This document shows positions 46,986-55,154 of a stretch of DNA of 64,000 nt, piece by piece. Source of the DNA: Rahnella aceris (GTDB lineage Bacteria; Pseudomonadota; Gammaproteobacteria; Enterobacterales; Enterobacteriaceae); assembly GCF_011684115.1 (NCBI RefSeq), contig NZ_JAADJV010000001.1:744001-808000 (forward strand). Direction: 5' to 3'. Position 1 is the stretch's first letter, and each line of letters begins with the position of its first letter. The translations under genes were made by a program, and so were the position numbers. The notes below the pieces were generated by a model. That model worked only from the letters and a program-made list of their open reading frames with translations, made no database searches and had not been told where the DNA came from.

Positions 46986-47222
46986 CTATTGAGAAACAGA
47001 GCGTAGCGGTGCCCCCGCGCGCAGTCCCGCCATCACCATGTCTATGAGCCAGGTTAAAGGGAACGCAAATTCCTTTGCCAGATCGCATAAGCCCCGGTCA
47101 ATAAATGCGTCAATCAGCGCGTTACCCACAGTGAGGGTCTTCCACTCTCTGAATTGAAGCCGGCGTTTGTGGGGGGAGTTCATGTTGATGGGAGGGAAGG
47201 GGTTGGGCGTATTGACTGTCAA
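46986..47222 (-). pseudogene. Cytochrome P450 fragment
   Basis: A 78-codon frame whose parts match the bacterial P450 B-C-D region: PPINMNSPHKRRLQ resembles the usual PP(I/L)xxDPPxHTxxRR stretch, and ALIDAFIDRGLCDLAKEFAF followed by PL resembles the typical (L)IDxFxxRGxCDxxxxFAxPLP. About 10 residues seem missing between these, and nothing of the heme-binding half is nearby. It is therefore a decayed internal fragment. It fills most of the 325-bp space between two genes. Confidence 0.55.
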
Positions 47223-47258
47223 CCGGAAGGCACGAGCCGTATTTTTATGAAAAAAGCA

Positions 47259-48155
47259 TTATAGAATGCGTAAAGGCTCCGTCATCTCAGGCAGTAATTG
47301 TTCGATTACAGTGATAATGCTTCTGACCCTCTGCGGGATAAAGCGGGCGTCCGGGTAGACCGCATAGAGGAAGCGATCAGGTAACCGGTAGGCGGGTAAG
47401 ACCGGAACCAGCGTACCGGCTTGCAAAGCCCTGGCCGCGAGCGGTAGCTGCATGCCACCGATACCCATGCCTGACTCTATCGCCTGTAACAGCGCTTCAC
47501 TGGTATTAGCCCGGAACACGGTATTAACTTTGATGTCGATAGTTTCACTATCAGAAACTAACCGTAGTGGTGCCTCCGGCGCGATGCCGCTGAATCGCAC
47601 ATGTGGATGTGCCGCCAGCTCACTCACAGAATGAACCGGTTTAAAACCGGGGGCGGCAAAAAGCGCCGTTTCAATACGTGCCAGCACGCGCGCCGCATGC
47701 GTTTGCGGAGGCTCATGGGTCAAGCGCAGCGCGACATCCACCCCTTCAGTGACAAGATCGGCGATGCGGTCATCAAGTGAAAGCGTAAGGTGCAATCCTG
47801 AGTTCATTTTCTGAAGCGTCAGCAGATGGGGTAAAAAGAGCTGGCCCAGCCCGCTCGGCAATTGCACATGAACCCTGCCATGCCAGTGGTGATCGGCAGG
47901 GTTCAGACGCCTTTCTGCTTCCCGCATGGCCTCCAGCAAAAGCTGCATATCACGCCGGTAACTTTCTCCCTGCTCAGTAAGCGCCATCACACGCGTTGTA
48001 CGATGCAGCAATACCACACCGAGCTCCTCCTCAAGTGCGGCAATCTGCTGACTGACCGCAGATTGCTTCATACCGCTCTGGCGGGCGGCTGCAGAAAAAG
48101 AGCCTGCTTGTGCTACGCGCAGAAAGGTGGCAATGGCATTGAGCTTATTATTCAT
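47259..48155 (-). CDS. LysR-family regulator divergent from an NAD(P)-binding reductase
   Basis: A 298-residue LysR regulator: helix-turn-helix in AAARQSGMKQSAVSQQIAALEEELG. It is divergent from the SDR-type reductase gene. A spaced dyad (GTGTGA at 48198-48203, TCACAC at 48217-48222) in the intergenic space may be its site. Confidence 0.87.
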   Translation of the reverse strand: MNNKLNAIATFLRVAQAGSFSAAARQSGMKQSAVSQQIAALEEELGVVLLHRTTRVMALTEQGESYRRDMQLLLEAMREAERRLNPADHHWHGRVHVQLPSGLGQLFLPHLLTLQKMNSGLHLTLSLDDRIADLVTEGVDVALRLTHEPPQTHAARVLARIETALFAAPGFKPVHSVSELAAHPHVRFSGIAPEAPLRLVSDSETIDIKVNTVFRANTSEALLQAIESGMGIGGMQLPLAARALQAGTLVPVLPAYRLPDRFLYAVYPDARFIPQRVRSIITVIEQLLPEMTEPLRIL

Positions 48156-48252
48156 TTAATGATTCTGCTTATAAGTGCCATCAGTTTCATGGGATATGTG
48201 TGAAAAAAATAATATATCACACTGTATCTGTCACCTTCTCTGGAGAAACACC

Positions 48253-49308
48253 ATGAATAAGACGCAGCAACAAAAGGTCGCGCTGGTCGCCGGCGCCAGC
48301 GGTATTGTCGGCAGCCAGCTTGTCAAAACACTTCTGCAAAATGAGTGGGAGGTTATCGGGCTGAGCCGCAATGCATTATCTCACCCTGATAATATTCAGG
48401 TTGTAAACGTCGATTTACTGGATGCGCAAAACAGCGCGCAGGCACTGCAACCACTCAGCCGCATCACCCATATTTTTTACAGCGCCTGGGTGAACGCCGC
48501 GAACTGGACAGAAATGGTTGAACCGAACGTCACCATGTTGCGCAATCTGGTCAGTAACATTGAGAAAACGGCACCCCTCCAGATTGTAAGCCTGATGCAA
48601 GGATACAAAGTTTATGGCGCACATCTTGGACCGTTCAAAACCCCGGCGCGTGAAAGCGATCCCGCCATACCCGGCGCAGAATTTAACGCGGCTCAGCTCA
48701 CATGGCTCAGCCATTTTCAGCGTGGGAAAACGTGGCACTGGAATGCAATCAGGCCGGGTGTGGTTGGCAGCGCGGTGCCCGGCAATGCCATGAATCTTGC
48801 AATGAGCATCGCACTGTATGCGTCGCTGTGTAAGGCTCAGGATTTACCTCTCCGCTTTCCCGGTTCAGAACAAACCTGGCATAGCATCGTTGATCATACT
48901 GACGCCGGGTTGCTGGCAGAGGCGACATTGTGGGCTGCAACCTCGCCTGCGGCAGAGAACCAGGCTTTCAACGTGAATAACGGTGACATCTGGCGCTGGA
49001 GCGAGCTCTGGCCGCATATCGCGCGCTGGTTTGAGCTGGAATACGCACCGCCGGTCCGGCTGTCATTTCATCAGTTGTTTAAGGACTACCGCACGACATG
49101 GTGTGAACTTGCCGGGCAGCGGTTGATGGAAACTGACATTTTACAGCTGAACGACGGGAGTTTTGCAGATTTTGTGTTTGGTTGGGATTACGACATGTTT
49201 GGTGATGGCAGCAAGCTGCGCCGGGCAGGCTTTACCCGTATGCAGGCCACCCACGAAATGTTTTTCAGCCTGTTCACGCAACTGAGAGCGGCACGCATTA
49301 TCCCCTGA
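48253..49308 (+). CDS. Extended/atypical SDR, PRISE-like (progesterone 5-beta-reductase/iridoid synthase family)
   Basis: A 351-residue NAD(P)-dependent reductase-like protein. The Rossmann motif is GASGIVGSQL; MQGYKVYGAHLGPFKTPARE and WNAIRPGVVGSAVPGNAMNL match PRISE-type enone reductases, including the catalytic Lys segment. The NFYY-type stretch that carries the catalytic Tyr reads EFNAAQLTWL, with no Tyr. ATG 48253 has TGGAG upstream. Reduction of an enone is the family reaction; activity here is uncertain. Confidence 0.78.
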   Translation: MNKTQQQKVALVAGASGIVGSQLVKTLLQNEWEVIGLSRNALSHPDNIQVVNVDLLDAQNSAQALQPLSRITHIFYSAWVNAANWTEMVEPNVTMLRNLVSNIEKTAPLQIVSLMQGYKVYGAHLGPFKTPARESDPAIPGAEFNAAQLTWLSHFQRGKTWHWNAIRPGVVGSAVPGNAMNLAMSIALYASLCKAQDLPLRFPGSEQTWHSIVDHTDAGLLAEATLWAATSPAAENQAFNVNNGDIWRWSELWPHIARWFELEYAPPVRLSFHQLFKDYRTTWCELAGQRLMETDILQLNDGSFADFVFGWDYDMFGDGSKLRRAGFTRMQATHEMFFSLFTQLRAARIIP

Positions 49309-49329
49309 CAAAGCACCGGGCAGCATATT

Positions 49330-49575
49330 TCAGATTAAGCTGCCTATTGCTCCTGCCAGAGGCTCTACGAATTCGTCATAATGACGATCAACAATTTCCG
49401 GAAGACGTACACCCTCAGTCAAAGACAAGCGCAGCATTTGCTGGATTTTTTTGTCCTTTGATATTTTCTCAAAGGCAAAGAGAAGCCGCTGACGCAGGCG
49501 TTCAGCGCAAGTGCCTTTGAATGAGTCAGACATGCTCAACACATCACGGTAGGGTTGGGAATGGTGATGAGCCAT
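49330..49575 (-). pseudogene. TetR-family regulator, C-terminal fragment
   Basis: An 81-codon frame resembling only the end of TetR regulators: MLRLSLTEGVRLPEIVDRHY and FVEPLAGAIGSLI correspond to the common (L)RLxxxEGxRFPELxxxYxxxVxxP region. The DNA-binding N-terminus is absent. It abuts, in opposite orientation, the end of an outer-membrane efflux gene. Confidence 0.6.
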
Positions 49576-49719
49576 CGCTATGCTAACGGTGCGACGGACT
49601 ACCTGAATGTGCTGGATGCGCAGCGGACATTATTCTCTGCGCAACAGTCTCTGATTCAGAGCAGACTTTCGCAGCAAAACAGTCTTATTACCCTTTACAA
49701 GGCCTTGGGAGGAGGGTAG
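49561..49719 (+). pseudogene. RND outer-membrane efflux channel (OprM/NodT type), 3' fragment
   Basis: The last 52 codons of a TolC/OprM-like gene: [20 protein letters not shown] then [11 protein letters not shown] and LYKALGGG before TAG, which is the standard C-terminal end of these channels. The whole rest of the gene is missing. Similarity begins at about 49570, right where the TetR fragment fades, marking a deletion junction. Confidence 0.8.
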
Positions 49720-49817
49720 GAGCGTGGAGCTGTAGACTAGCGGACCCTGCCATGTACGGCTGTTTACGTGCAGGCTAAGTTTATTGCGCACTTCGCCTGC
49801 ATATTCATAAGTCCGGA

Positions 49818-50300
49818 TCAAACGGACTTAATGGGTTCCAATGCATTAAAATCATGAACGAAGTTTTTCAATAATCTTTCGAATTCGACGCGGTCATTGT
49901 CCGGCCAGCTATTGAAGATGTCGTTATAAATGAGTGCTCGCGTGTGATCGATTTTATCGGTCATCATTTTTCCTTCAGGCGTAACGACCGCTTCGTTAAT
50001 TCGCTTATCTTTAACATTTCTCTGTCGATGGGTTAGGCCCATTTGCCCGAGTTTAGTTACCTGACGGCTTACCGTCGTATAATCCCGCCCCACCCGATCA
50101 GCGAGTTCTCCTACACCTATAGGGCCAAAGCGGCCTATCAGGACCAGCAGTGGAAATAATGCACGGTCAATATTAATACCGGAGTTTTTTATCATTATTT
50201 CATCACGTTGCGGCCGATTGAAAGCACCGACGATAGCCAGCAACGTATCATGTAAATCATCAAAATAATCGGGTTTATGTGTATTTTGCACTCTTTTCAT
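49818..50300 (-). CDS. MarR-family transcriptional regulator
   Basis: A 160-residue MarR regulator: winged helix with GPIGVGELADRVGRDYTTVS and RQRNVKDKRINEAVVTPEG. The start is uncertain (50300 or 50309); 50300 gives MKRVQNTHK. It is divergent from a quinone-oxidoreductase-like gene with a palindromic site between them, suggesting a redox- or ligand-sensing switch. Confidence 0.86.
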   Translation of the reverse strand: MKRVQNTHKPDYFDDLHDTLLAIVGAFNRPQRDEIMIKNSGINIDRALFPLLVLIGRFGPIGVGELADRVGRDYTTVSRQVTKLGQMGLTHRQRNVKDKRINEAVVTPEGKMMTDKIDHTRALIYNDIFNSWPDNDRVEFERLLKNFVHDFNALEPIKSV

Positions 50301-50324
50301 TGACGGCATCCGGGAGTGGGAATA

Positions 50325-50343
50325 ATGTGTGCATTGTACACAT
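50325..50343. promoter_or_regulatory. MarR-type operator candidate
   Basis: ATGTGT-GCATTGT-ACACAT, a perfect 6-bp inverted repeat with 7-nt spacer, lies between the divergent MarR and oxidoreductase starts. Confidence 0.6.
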
Positions 50344-50370
50344 ATATTTCTTGAGCTAAAGGTGAACTTA

Positions 50371-51306
50371 ATGAAAGCAGCACTTGTTAATGGCAAAGGC
50401 GAAACGCCGATTTACGGTGATTTCATGGACCCTCAGGGAGATGAGCAGCATATAGTGGTCAACGTTAAAGCCGCTGCAATCAGTCAACTGGCCAAGTCGC
50501 GGGCCGCGGGAACACACTACAGTTCAGCAATGGAATATCCGTTTATACCCGGAATTGATGGCGCAGGTTATCTGACTAACGGAGACCCGGTCTTTTTTTT
50601 CGCATTGAGCTCCCCTTTTGGCAGTATGGCTGAGATGACCCTGGTTACGCCTAAAAGTATTGTGCCGCTCCCGGCAACACTTGATCTCTCAATGGCAGCC
50701 GCCATTGGTAATCCCGGAATGTCATCCTGGACAGCATTAACGCGCAGGGCGCAGCTGCGAAAAGGGGAAACTGTTCTCATCAATGGCGCGACAGGCACCT
50801 CCGGCGGTCTGGCGGTGCGTATCGCTCGTCACCTGGGCGCGGGGAAAATCATCGCGACTGGGCGTAATACTGAAGTCCTGGCGAAACTCCGTACTCAGGG
50901 GGCTGATATCACGCTTACGCTGGATGAATTATCGCATGAACTCCCGGCACTCATGGAACAGGGTGTTGATGTCGTTTTGGATTATCTCTGGGGGGAGAGT
51001 GCGCTTGATATTATGAAGTCTGCCGCTGCCGGAGGTGCCAGACTGGTGCGTTTTGTGCAGATCGGCTCATTAAGTGGACAAGAAATATCATTACATAGCA
51101 AATTACTACGTTCATCAGGACTGACCCTGATGGGGAGCGGACTTGGCAGCGTATCTGATGCTGAACTGGTCGCTTCGGTTGGTGAACTATTACAAGCTGC
51201 TGCTTTGAGTGATTTCTCAGTCCCATTTCGTATTCGGCCATTAAGCGAAGTGAATGATGCCTGGAATGAAGATGACAGCCGTTGCCGTACTGTTTTCAAT
51301 ATCTGA
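50371..51306 (+). CDS. Zinc-independent MDR oxidoreductase (quinone oxidoreductase type)
   Basis: A 311-residue medium-chain reductase. The N-terminal GroES-like domain lacks zinc-ligand cysteines; the nucleotide motif is NGATGTSGGLAVRIARHLGA. AAGGTG precedes ATG 50371. Probably an NADPH-dependent quinone or enone reductase induced through the divergent MarR regulator. Confidence 0.85.
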   Translation: MKAALVNGKGETPIYGDFMDPQGDEQHIVVNVKAAAISQLAKSRAAGTHYSSAMEYPFIPGIDGAGYLTNGDPVFFFALSSPFGSMAEMTLVTPKSIVPLPATLDLSMAAAIGNPGMSSWTALTRRAQLRKGETVLINGATGTSGGLAVRIARHLGAGKIIATGRNTEVLAKLRTQGADITLTLDELSHELPALMEQGVDVVLDYLWGESALDIMKSAAAGGARLVRFVQIGSLSGQEISLHSKLLRSSGLTLMGSGLGSVSDAELVASVGELLQAAALSDFSVPFRIRPLSEVNDAWNEDDSRCRTVFNI

Positions 51307-51472
51307 TGTTAAACAAATGCAGTCTGGTCCTTAGCGGGTTTCTCAGAAATGGTATGGAAAAATCATAAAGTTACCTAAATGCTAATGCATGGAATCTGTG
51401 GCTGTCTTCGGAAATTTCACACTCACTGATTGCATCAAAGCCATAAAGGCATAGTACCGGAGCATGAAAAGC

Positions 51473-51506
51473 AAGAAGCCCGCTGAGTTTCCTAAGCGGG
51501 CTTCTT
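51473..51506. terminator. Strong hairpin terminator (12-bp stem)
   Basis: AAGAAGCCCGCT (51473-51484) pairs with AGCGGGCTTCTT (51495-51506). Read on the minus strand it follows the tRNA-Asn-like 3' end by only a few bases, like a tRNA gene's own terminator. Confidence 0.8.
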
Positions 51507-51510
51507 AAAT

Positions 51511-51527
51511 TTGGCTCCTTTGACTGG
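51511..51527 (-). other. tRNA-Asn 3'-end-like 17-mer, possible att site
   Basis: On the minus strand the bases read CCAGTCAAAGGAGCCAA, which differs at one position from the 3' end of enterobacterial tRNA-Asn (CCAGTCAGAGGAGCCAA). That 17-mer is the known attachment core of asn-tRNA-integrating islands such as the Yersinia high-pathogenicity island. The rest of the tRNA is absent. No integrase gene is in the window. Confidence 0.6.
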
Positions 51528-51603
51528 ATCACTTTTGCCATGAGCTGGCTAATAAATAAACTAAATTTGAATTCTTATCCTGTCAAAACCACCAAAAGAC
51601 TGA

Positions 51604-51740
51604 GGTAACATCGCACCTGTCATATTTATCAACGGCTTAACCGGTACTTTGAGGGATCCGAAATTTCACAGACCTCCGGGTGGTCGGCCAGTTATTGCTC
51701 CTGACCTTAACGGCTACGGCGCACGCAGCGATATACCTGT
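51604..51740 (+). pseudogene. Alpha/beta-hydrolase N-terminal fragment
   Basis: The frame reads VIFINGLTGTLRDPK then GGRPVIAPDLNGYGARSD, the first strands and oxyanion-loop region of an alpha/beta hydrolase (compare the usual hxxHGxxG ... VIAPDLPGYG). No start signal, nucleophile elbow or remainder follows; a stop precedes it at 51601. Confidence 0.5.
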
Positions 51741-51794
51741 AGCGCTGTTTAGCGCTTCAAACGGATGTGGACCTTTAACAGGTTATGTCGTCAG

Positions 51795-52694
51795 CTATTT
51801 TTTGGTTTTCATCATTAAAAAATCAATCAGCGCTTTGACTCGTTTTGCCTTGCCGGTGTTTTTTAAGTAGTAGAGATAAACCGGTGGATAGGTCTTCCAG
51901 TAAGGCATCATCACCGGGATAAACTGCTCTTTATCGGGCTGCAATTCATACACCGGCTCAAACAATCTGCCAATTCCAAGACCGCTGCGTATGCCATCTG
52001 CCATGACATCAATATCATTGCTGATGAGCTGCCCTGGCATCTCAACGGTTAATTGCTGACCTTTATCTTCCAGCATCAGAGGGAGGAGGCGGTTATTGGT
52101 AATAAAGCGGTAGCCGATGAGTTGATGCTGATGCAAGTCCGCTGGCAGTTTGGGCGTACCGTGTTCCGCGAGATAGGCCGCAGAAGCATACAAACCTTCA
52201 CGAAACGGTTTCATCAACGGGCGGGCCACAACACTCTCTTCAAGGATATCGCCAAAACGAATGCCCAAATCAAAACGTTCATCAACCATGTTCACGGTTC
52301 CGTCATAAACGGATATCTCAAGCTGTATTCCCGGGTAGCTCTGGCAAAACTCTGCCATAAAGGGCTTCAGGATAAGCAGGTAGGCAAAGCGTGACAGCGT
52401 AATTCTGACCAGCCCGGAGGGTTCCTGATTCAGGTCTTTGATGCTTTCCACCGCACTTTCCAGTGACGCCACAGCCCGCGATGTCTGTTGCAACAATTGT
52501 TCCCCGGCATCCGTCAGCTCAATGCGCCGGGTGGTGCGCACAAAAAGCGGGTGACCAATATGCTGCTCAAGCAGTTTTAGCGCTTTGCTGACCGAAGGTG
52601 GCGTTATCTCAAGCTTCCTGGCCGCAGCAGTGATGCTGCCTTCACGGGCGATGCTCTGGAAAATACGGATTTGGTTGTAAATGACATTGTTCAT
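51795..52694 (-). CDS. LysR-family regulator divergent from a quinone reductase-like gene
   Basis: A 299-residue LysR regulator: helix-turn-helix in AAARKLEITPPSVSKALKLLEQ. ATG 52694 has GGGGG 6 nt upstream and is preferred over 52718. It is divergent from a flavodoxin-fold reductase gene with a TTAGC-TATTG-GCTAA site between. Confidence 0.87.
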   Translation of the reverse strand: MNNVIYNQIRIFQSIAREGSITAAARKLEITPPSVSKALKLLEQHIGHPLFVRTTRRIELTDAGEQLLQQTSRAVASLESAVESIKDLNQEPSGLVRITLSRFAYLLILKPFMAEFCQSYPGIQLEISVYDGTVNMVDERFDLGIRFGDILEESVVARPLMKPFREGLYASAAYLAEHGTPKLPADLHQHQLIGYRFITNNRLLPLMLEDKGQQLTVEMPGQLISNDIDVMADGIRSGLGIGRLFEPVYELQPDKEQFIPVMMPYWKTYPPVYLYYLKNTGKAKRVKALIDFLMMKTKK

Positions 52695-52728
52695 GGCGAC
52701 CCCCAGCAGAGGAAACAAAGTTAGATTA

Positions 52729-52743
52729 TTAGCTATTGGCTAA
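52729..52743. promoter_or_regulatory. LysR-type operator candidate
   Basis: TTAGC-TATTG-GCTAA, a perfect 5-bp inverted repeat containing T-N11-A, lies 35 bp before the LysR start. Confidence 0.55.
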
Positions 52744-52834
52744 GAGTGTATGAGCTATTGCTGCTCTAAAAAACAGAATCAGGGTTGGTTATACTCACTT
52801 ACAGTAAAACAAACCCCTGTTAAAGAAGCCAAAA

Positions 52835-53410
52835 ATGCAAAATGTACTGATTATTTCAGGTCATCCGAATCTTAGTGAATCCATTGGTAACGCCACTATC
52901 CTGGATGAAGTCGCAAAAGCGTTGCCCGAAGCTGAAATTCGCTGTCTTGATGCTCTGTATCCTGACTACCGGATCGACGTGGCACGGGAGCAGCAAGCCT
53001 TACTCGAAGCTGATGTGATTGTCTGGCAGTTTCCTTTTTCATGGTATTCAGTGCCGGGGTTAATGAAGTTGTGGATTGACCAGGTATTAGTTCACGGCTT
53101 TGCCCATGGCTCAACCGCAAAACTGGGTGGCAAAAAGCTGATCATTTCCTTTACCGCCGGAGCACCAGAGGGCCTGTATTCCCCTGAAGGTTTGTTCGGT
53201 CACGACATTCAGCAATACATCACACCGTTTGAAACCACAGCACTGCTGTGCAATCTGGATCTGCAGGAGCCGGTTTACACCTTTGGGATGAGCTATGCAG
53301 GGCGTGATGAAGCTAAAGTCCTCGAACAGAAAGCACTGGCAAAAGTTCATGCCGCGCGTCTGATTACCGCGATTAAAGAAACTGCCCCTGCTTTAAAAAT
53401 GGCTGTGTAA
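52835..53410 (+). CDS. NAD(P)H-dependent oxidoreductase, flavodoxin-like fold (KefF/MdaB type)
   Basis: A 191-residue FMN/FAD quinone reductase-like protein. ISGHPNLSES binds the phosphate of the flavin; WQFPFSWYSVPGLMKLWIDQV is the family signature. It leads a three-gene run with a YciI-like protein (15 nt later) and an aldo/keto reductase, all apparently under the divergent LysR regulator. Confidence 0.87.
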   Translation: MQNVLIISGHPNLSESIGNATILDEVAKALPEAEIRCLDALYPDYRIDVAREQQALLEADVIVWQFPFSWYSVPGLMKLWIDQVLVHGFAHGSTAKLGGKKLIISFTAGAPEGLYSPEGLFGHDIQQYITPFETTALLCNLDLQEPVYTFGMSYAGRDEAKVLEQKALAKVHAARLITAIKETAPALKMAV

Positions 53411-53425
53411 AGGAGAAGAGGGAAA

Positions 53426-53704
53426 ATGTATCTCATCAATATTACGGTGAATGGCGATATCACGGCTGTTCAGCATGAGGCGCTTTTCACACGCCATGTC
53501 AGTTGGTTTCAGCAGTATTTCAATGCAGGCAAGTTTGTTCTCATCGGCCCCTATTCCGATCGCGAAAGAGCAGGGGTGATTATTGCTCAGACTGAAAGCC
53601 GGGAAGAGCTGGACGCTATTCTGAGCGAAGACGCCTATCACCCCAATCTCGCTGAATATGAGATTCGTGAATTCATCCCGAAAATGGTGGGCAACTGGCA
53701 ATAA
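53426..53704 (+). CDS. YciI-family protein
   Basis: A 92-residue small alpha/beta protein of the YciI family. The conserved His is in TRHVSWFQQYFNAGKF and an Asp in SEDAYHPN. AGGAGAAGAGG lies before the ATG. The family is linked to small-molecule turnover but its reaction is poorly defined. Confidence 0.82.
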   Translation: MYLINITVNGDITAVQHEALFTRHVSWFQQYFNAGKFVLIGPYSDRERAGVIIAQTESREELDAILSEDAYHPNLAEYEIREFIPKMVGNWQ

Positions 53705-53748
53705 CAGACGTCGCAATTTTCATTAAATAACGTGGCAGGGAGATGATT

Positions 53749-54807
53749 ATGCAGTATGTAAACCTGGGGCGAAGTGGCCTGAAAGTCTCACGACTGTGTC
53801 TGGGATGCATGAGTTACGGCGAACCGGAACGCCTTCCTCAGCCGTGGTCGCTTGATGAAAGTGCTTCGCGACCGTTGATTCGCCAGGCACTTGAGGCGGG
53901 AATTAATTTTTTTGATACGGCTAATATTTATTCAGGTGGAAGCTCAGAAGAAATTGTCGGTCGGGCGCTACGCGATATGGCGTACCGGGATGAAATTGTC
54001 GTCGCTACTAAGGCATTTTTCCCATGGCGTAACTCACCCAATACCGGTTTTCTCTCGCGAAAATCGCTGTTTCAGTCTATCGATGACAGCCTGACCCGGT
54101 TGGGTATGGATTATGTGGATCTGTATCAGATTCACCGTTTTGATCACGGCACACCTGTTGAAGAAACCATGGAAGCACTTCACGATTTGGTGAAAGCCGG
54201 GAAAGTTCGCTATATCGGTGCATCCTCAATGGAAGCCTGGCGTTTTGCAAAGATGCAGCATGTTGCTGAGCGTAACGGCTGGACGCGCTTTGTCTCTATG
54301 CAACCGCAATACAATTTACTGTACCGGGAAGAAGAGCGGGAAATGCTGCCGCTTTGTGAGGATCAGGGCGTGGGTGTTATTCCCTGGAGCCCGATGGCGC
54401 GCGGCAGGTTGACCCGCGACTGGAGTGAAACCACCACCCGAACGCAGAACGACGTCTTTGCGCTGAAAATGTATGAAAATGCCGCGCAGCAGGACCAGAA
54501 AGTGGTTGAGGTTGTGGCGCAGGTGGCCGCCGGGCGGGGTGTTCCTCGTGCACATGTTGCACTTGCATGGTTGCTGTCAAAATCAGTGATTACCGCACCT
54601 ATAATCGGTGCCACTAAAGCGGAGCACCTGTCCACCGCCGTGGAAGCACTTAAGCTGACATTATCGCCAGAAGAAATTGCAGCGCTGGAAGCACCGTATG
54701 TTCCTCATGTTGTTGATGGCATCGTACCGCCACTGCCTGAACAAGCGCCACGACTCTCACCCTTGCGAATCAACCAGGGAGCTGAGTGCGATGAAAATGG
54801 ATTGTGA
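53749..54807 (+). CDS. Aldo/keto reductase
   Basis: A 352-residue NADPH-dependent reductase. The tetrad is visible: Asp in FFDTANIY, Tyr in the same motif, Lys in VVATKAFF and His in YQIHRFDHG. CAGGGAG fits ATG 53749 (7-nt spacing) better than ATG 53743. Similar to YajO/Tas-type oxidoreductases. Substrate unknown. Confidence 0.88.
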   Translation: MQYVNLGRSGLKVSRLCLGCMSYGEPERLPQPWSLDESASRPLIRQALEAGINFFDTANIYSGGSSEEIVGRALRDMAYRDEIVVATKAFFPWRNSPNTGFLSRKSLFQSIDDSLTRLGMDYVDLYQIHRFDHGTPVEETMEALHDLVKAGKVRYIGASSMEAWRFAKMQHVAERNGWTRFVSMQPQYNLLYREEEREMLPLCEDQGVGVIPWSPMARGRLTRDWSETTTRTQNDVFALKMYENAAQQDQKVVEVVAQVAAGRGVPRAHVALAWLLSKSVITAPIIGATKAEHLSTAVEALKLTLSPEEIAALEAPYVPHVVDGIVPPLPEQAPRLSPLRINQGAECDENGL

Positions 54808-54881
54808 GGGTGGCGCGGTTAACGCGCCTTATCAGCAATAGTGGCGCAAAATTTAATGCAGCCGAAAAGAGAGGGTCATTG

Positions 54882-54980
54882 ATGAAAGCCGGGATTTCTT
54901 TATCACTTTTGTTGGCTCTGAGCTGTTCTGCTGTTGCGCAGGGGCAAAAAGTCACTGCTCTGCCCGGCAAGCAGGGCTGA
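54882..54980 (+). pseudogene. Signal-peptide stub of a lost secreted protein
   Basis: A 32-codon frame with a good ribosome site (AAGAGAGGG) and a textbook signal peptide (MKAGISLSLLLALSCSAVAQ), but only twelve further residues (GQKVTALPGKQG) before TGA. Probably the start of a gene whose body was lost, though a tiny secreted peptide cannot be excluded. Confidence 0.45.
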
Positions 54981-55154
54981 AAAAATTAATTCAATTCTGA
55001 AGTTCACAGGGTTCATCTATCAGATGAAAGATTGCCTGAGGGTTAAGGATTGTCAATCCAGGTTCGCATTCCCTGCGTTTCTCCGGGGTATCAGGGGATT
55101 GTTGGCTACTTCGGCATATCGATGCTGATGTTATTTAGTCGCCCAACATTACAA

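Larger units (their letters stand above)
51307..51794. other. 488-bp region without an intact gene: terminator, att-like site, hydrolase fragment
   Basis: Between the oxidoreductase and a LysR gene. It holds the hairpin 51473-51506, the tRNA-Asn-like 17-mer 51511-51527 and an alpha/beta-hydrolase fragment. Nothing recognisable was seen at 51307-51470. Confidence 0.7.

Noticed and set aside
49630..49821. Minus-strand frame just after the MarR gene (begins near the MarR stop)
   Set aside because: Half of it is antisense to the clear efflux-channel fragment. The remaining 35 residues suggested no family I could name.
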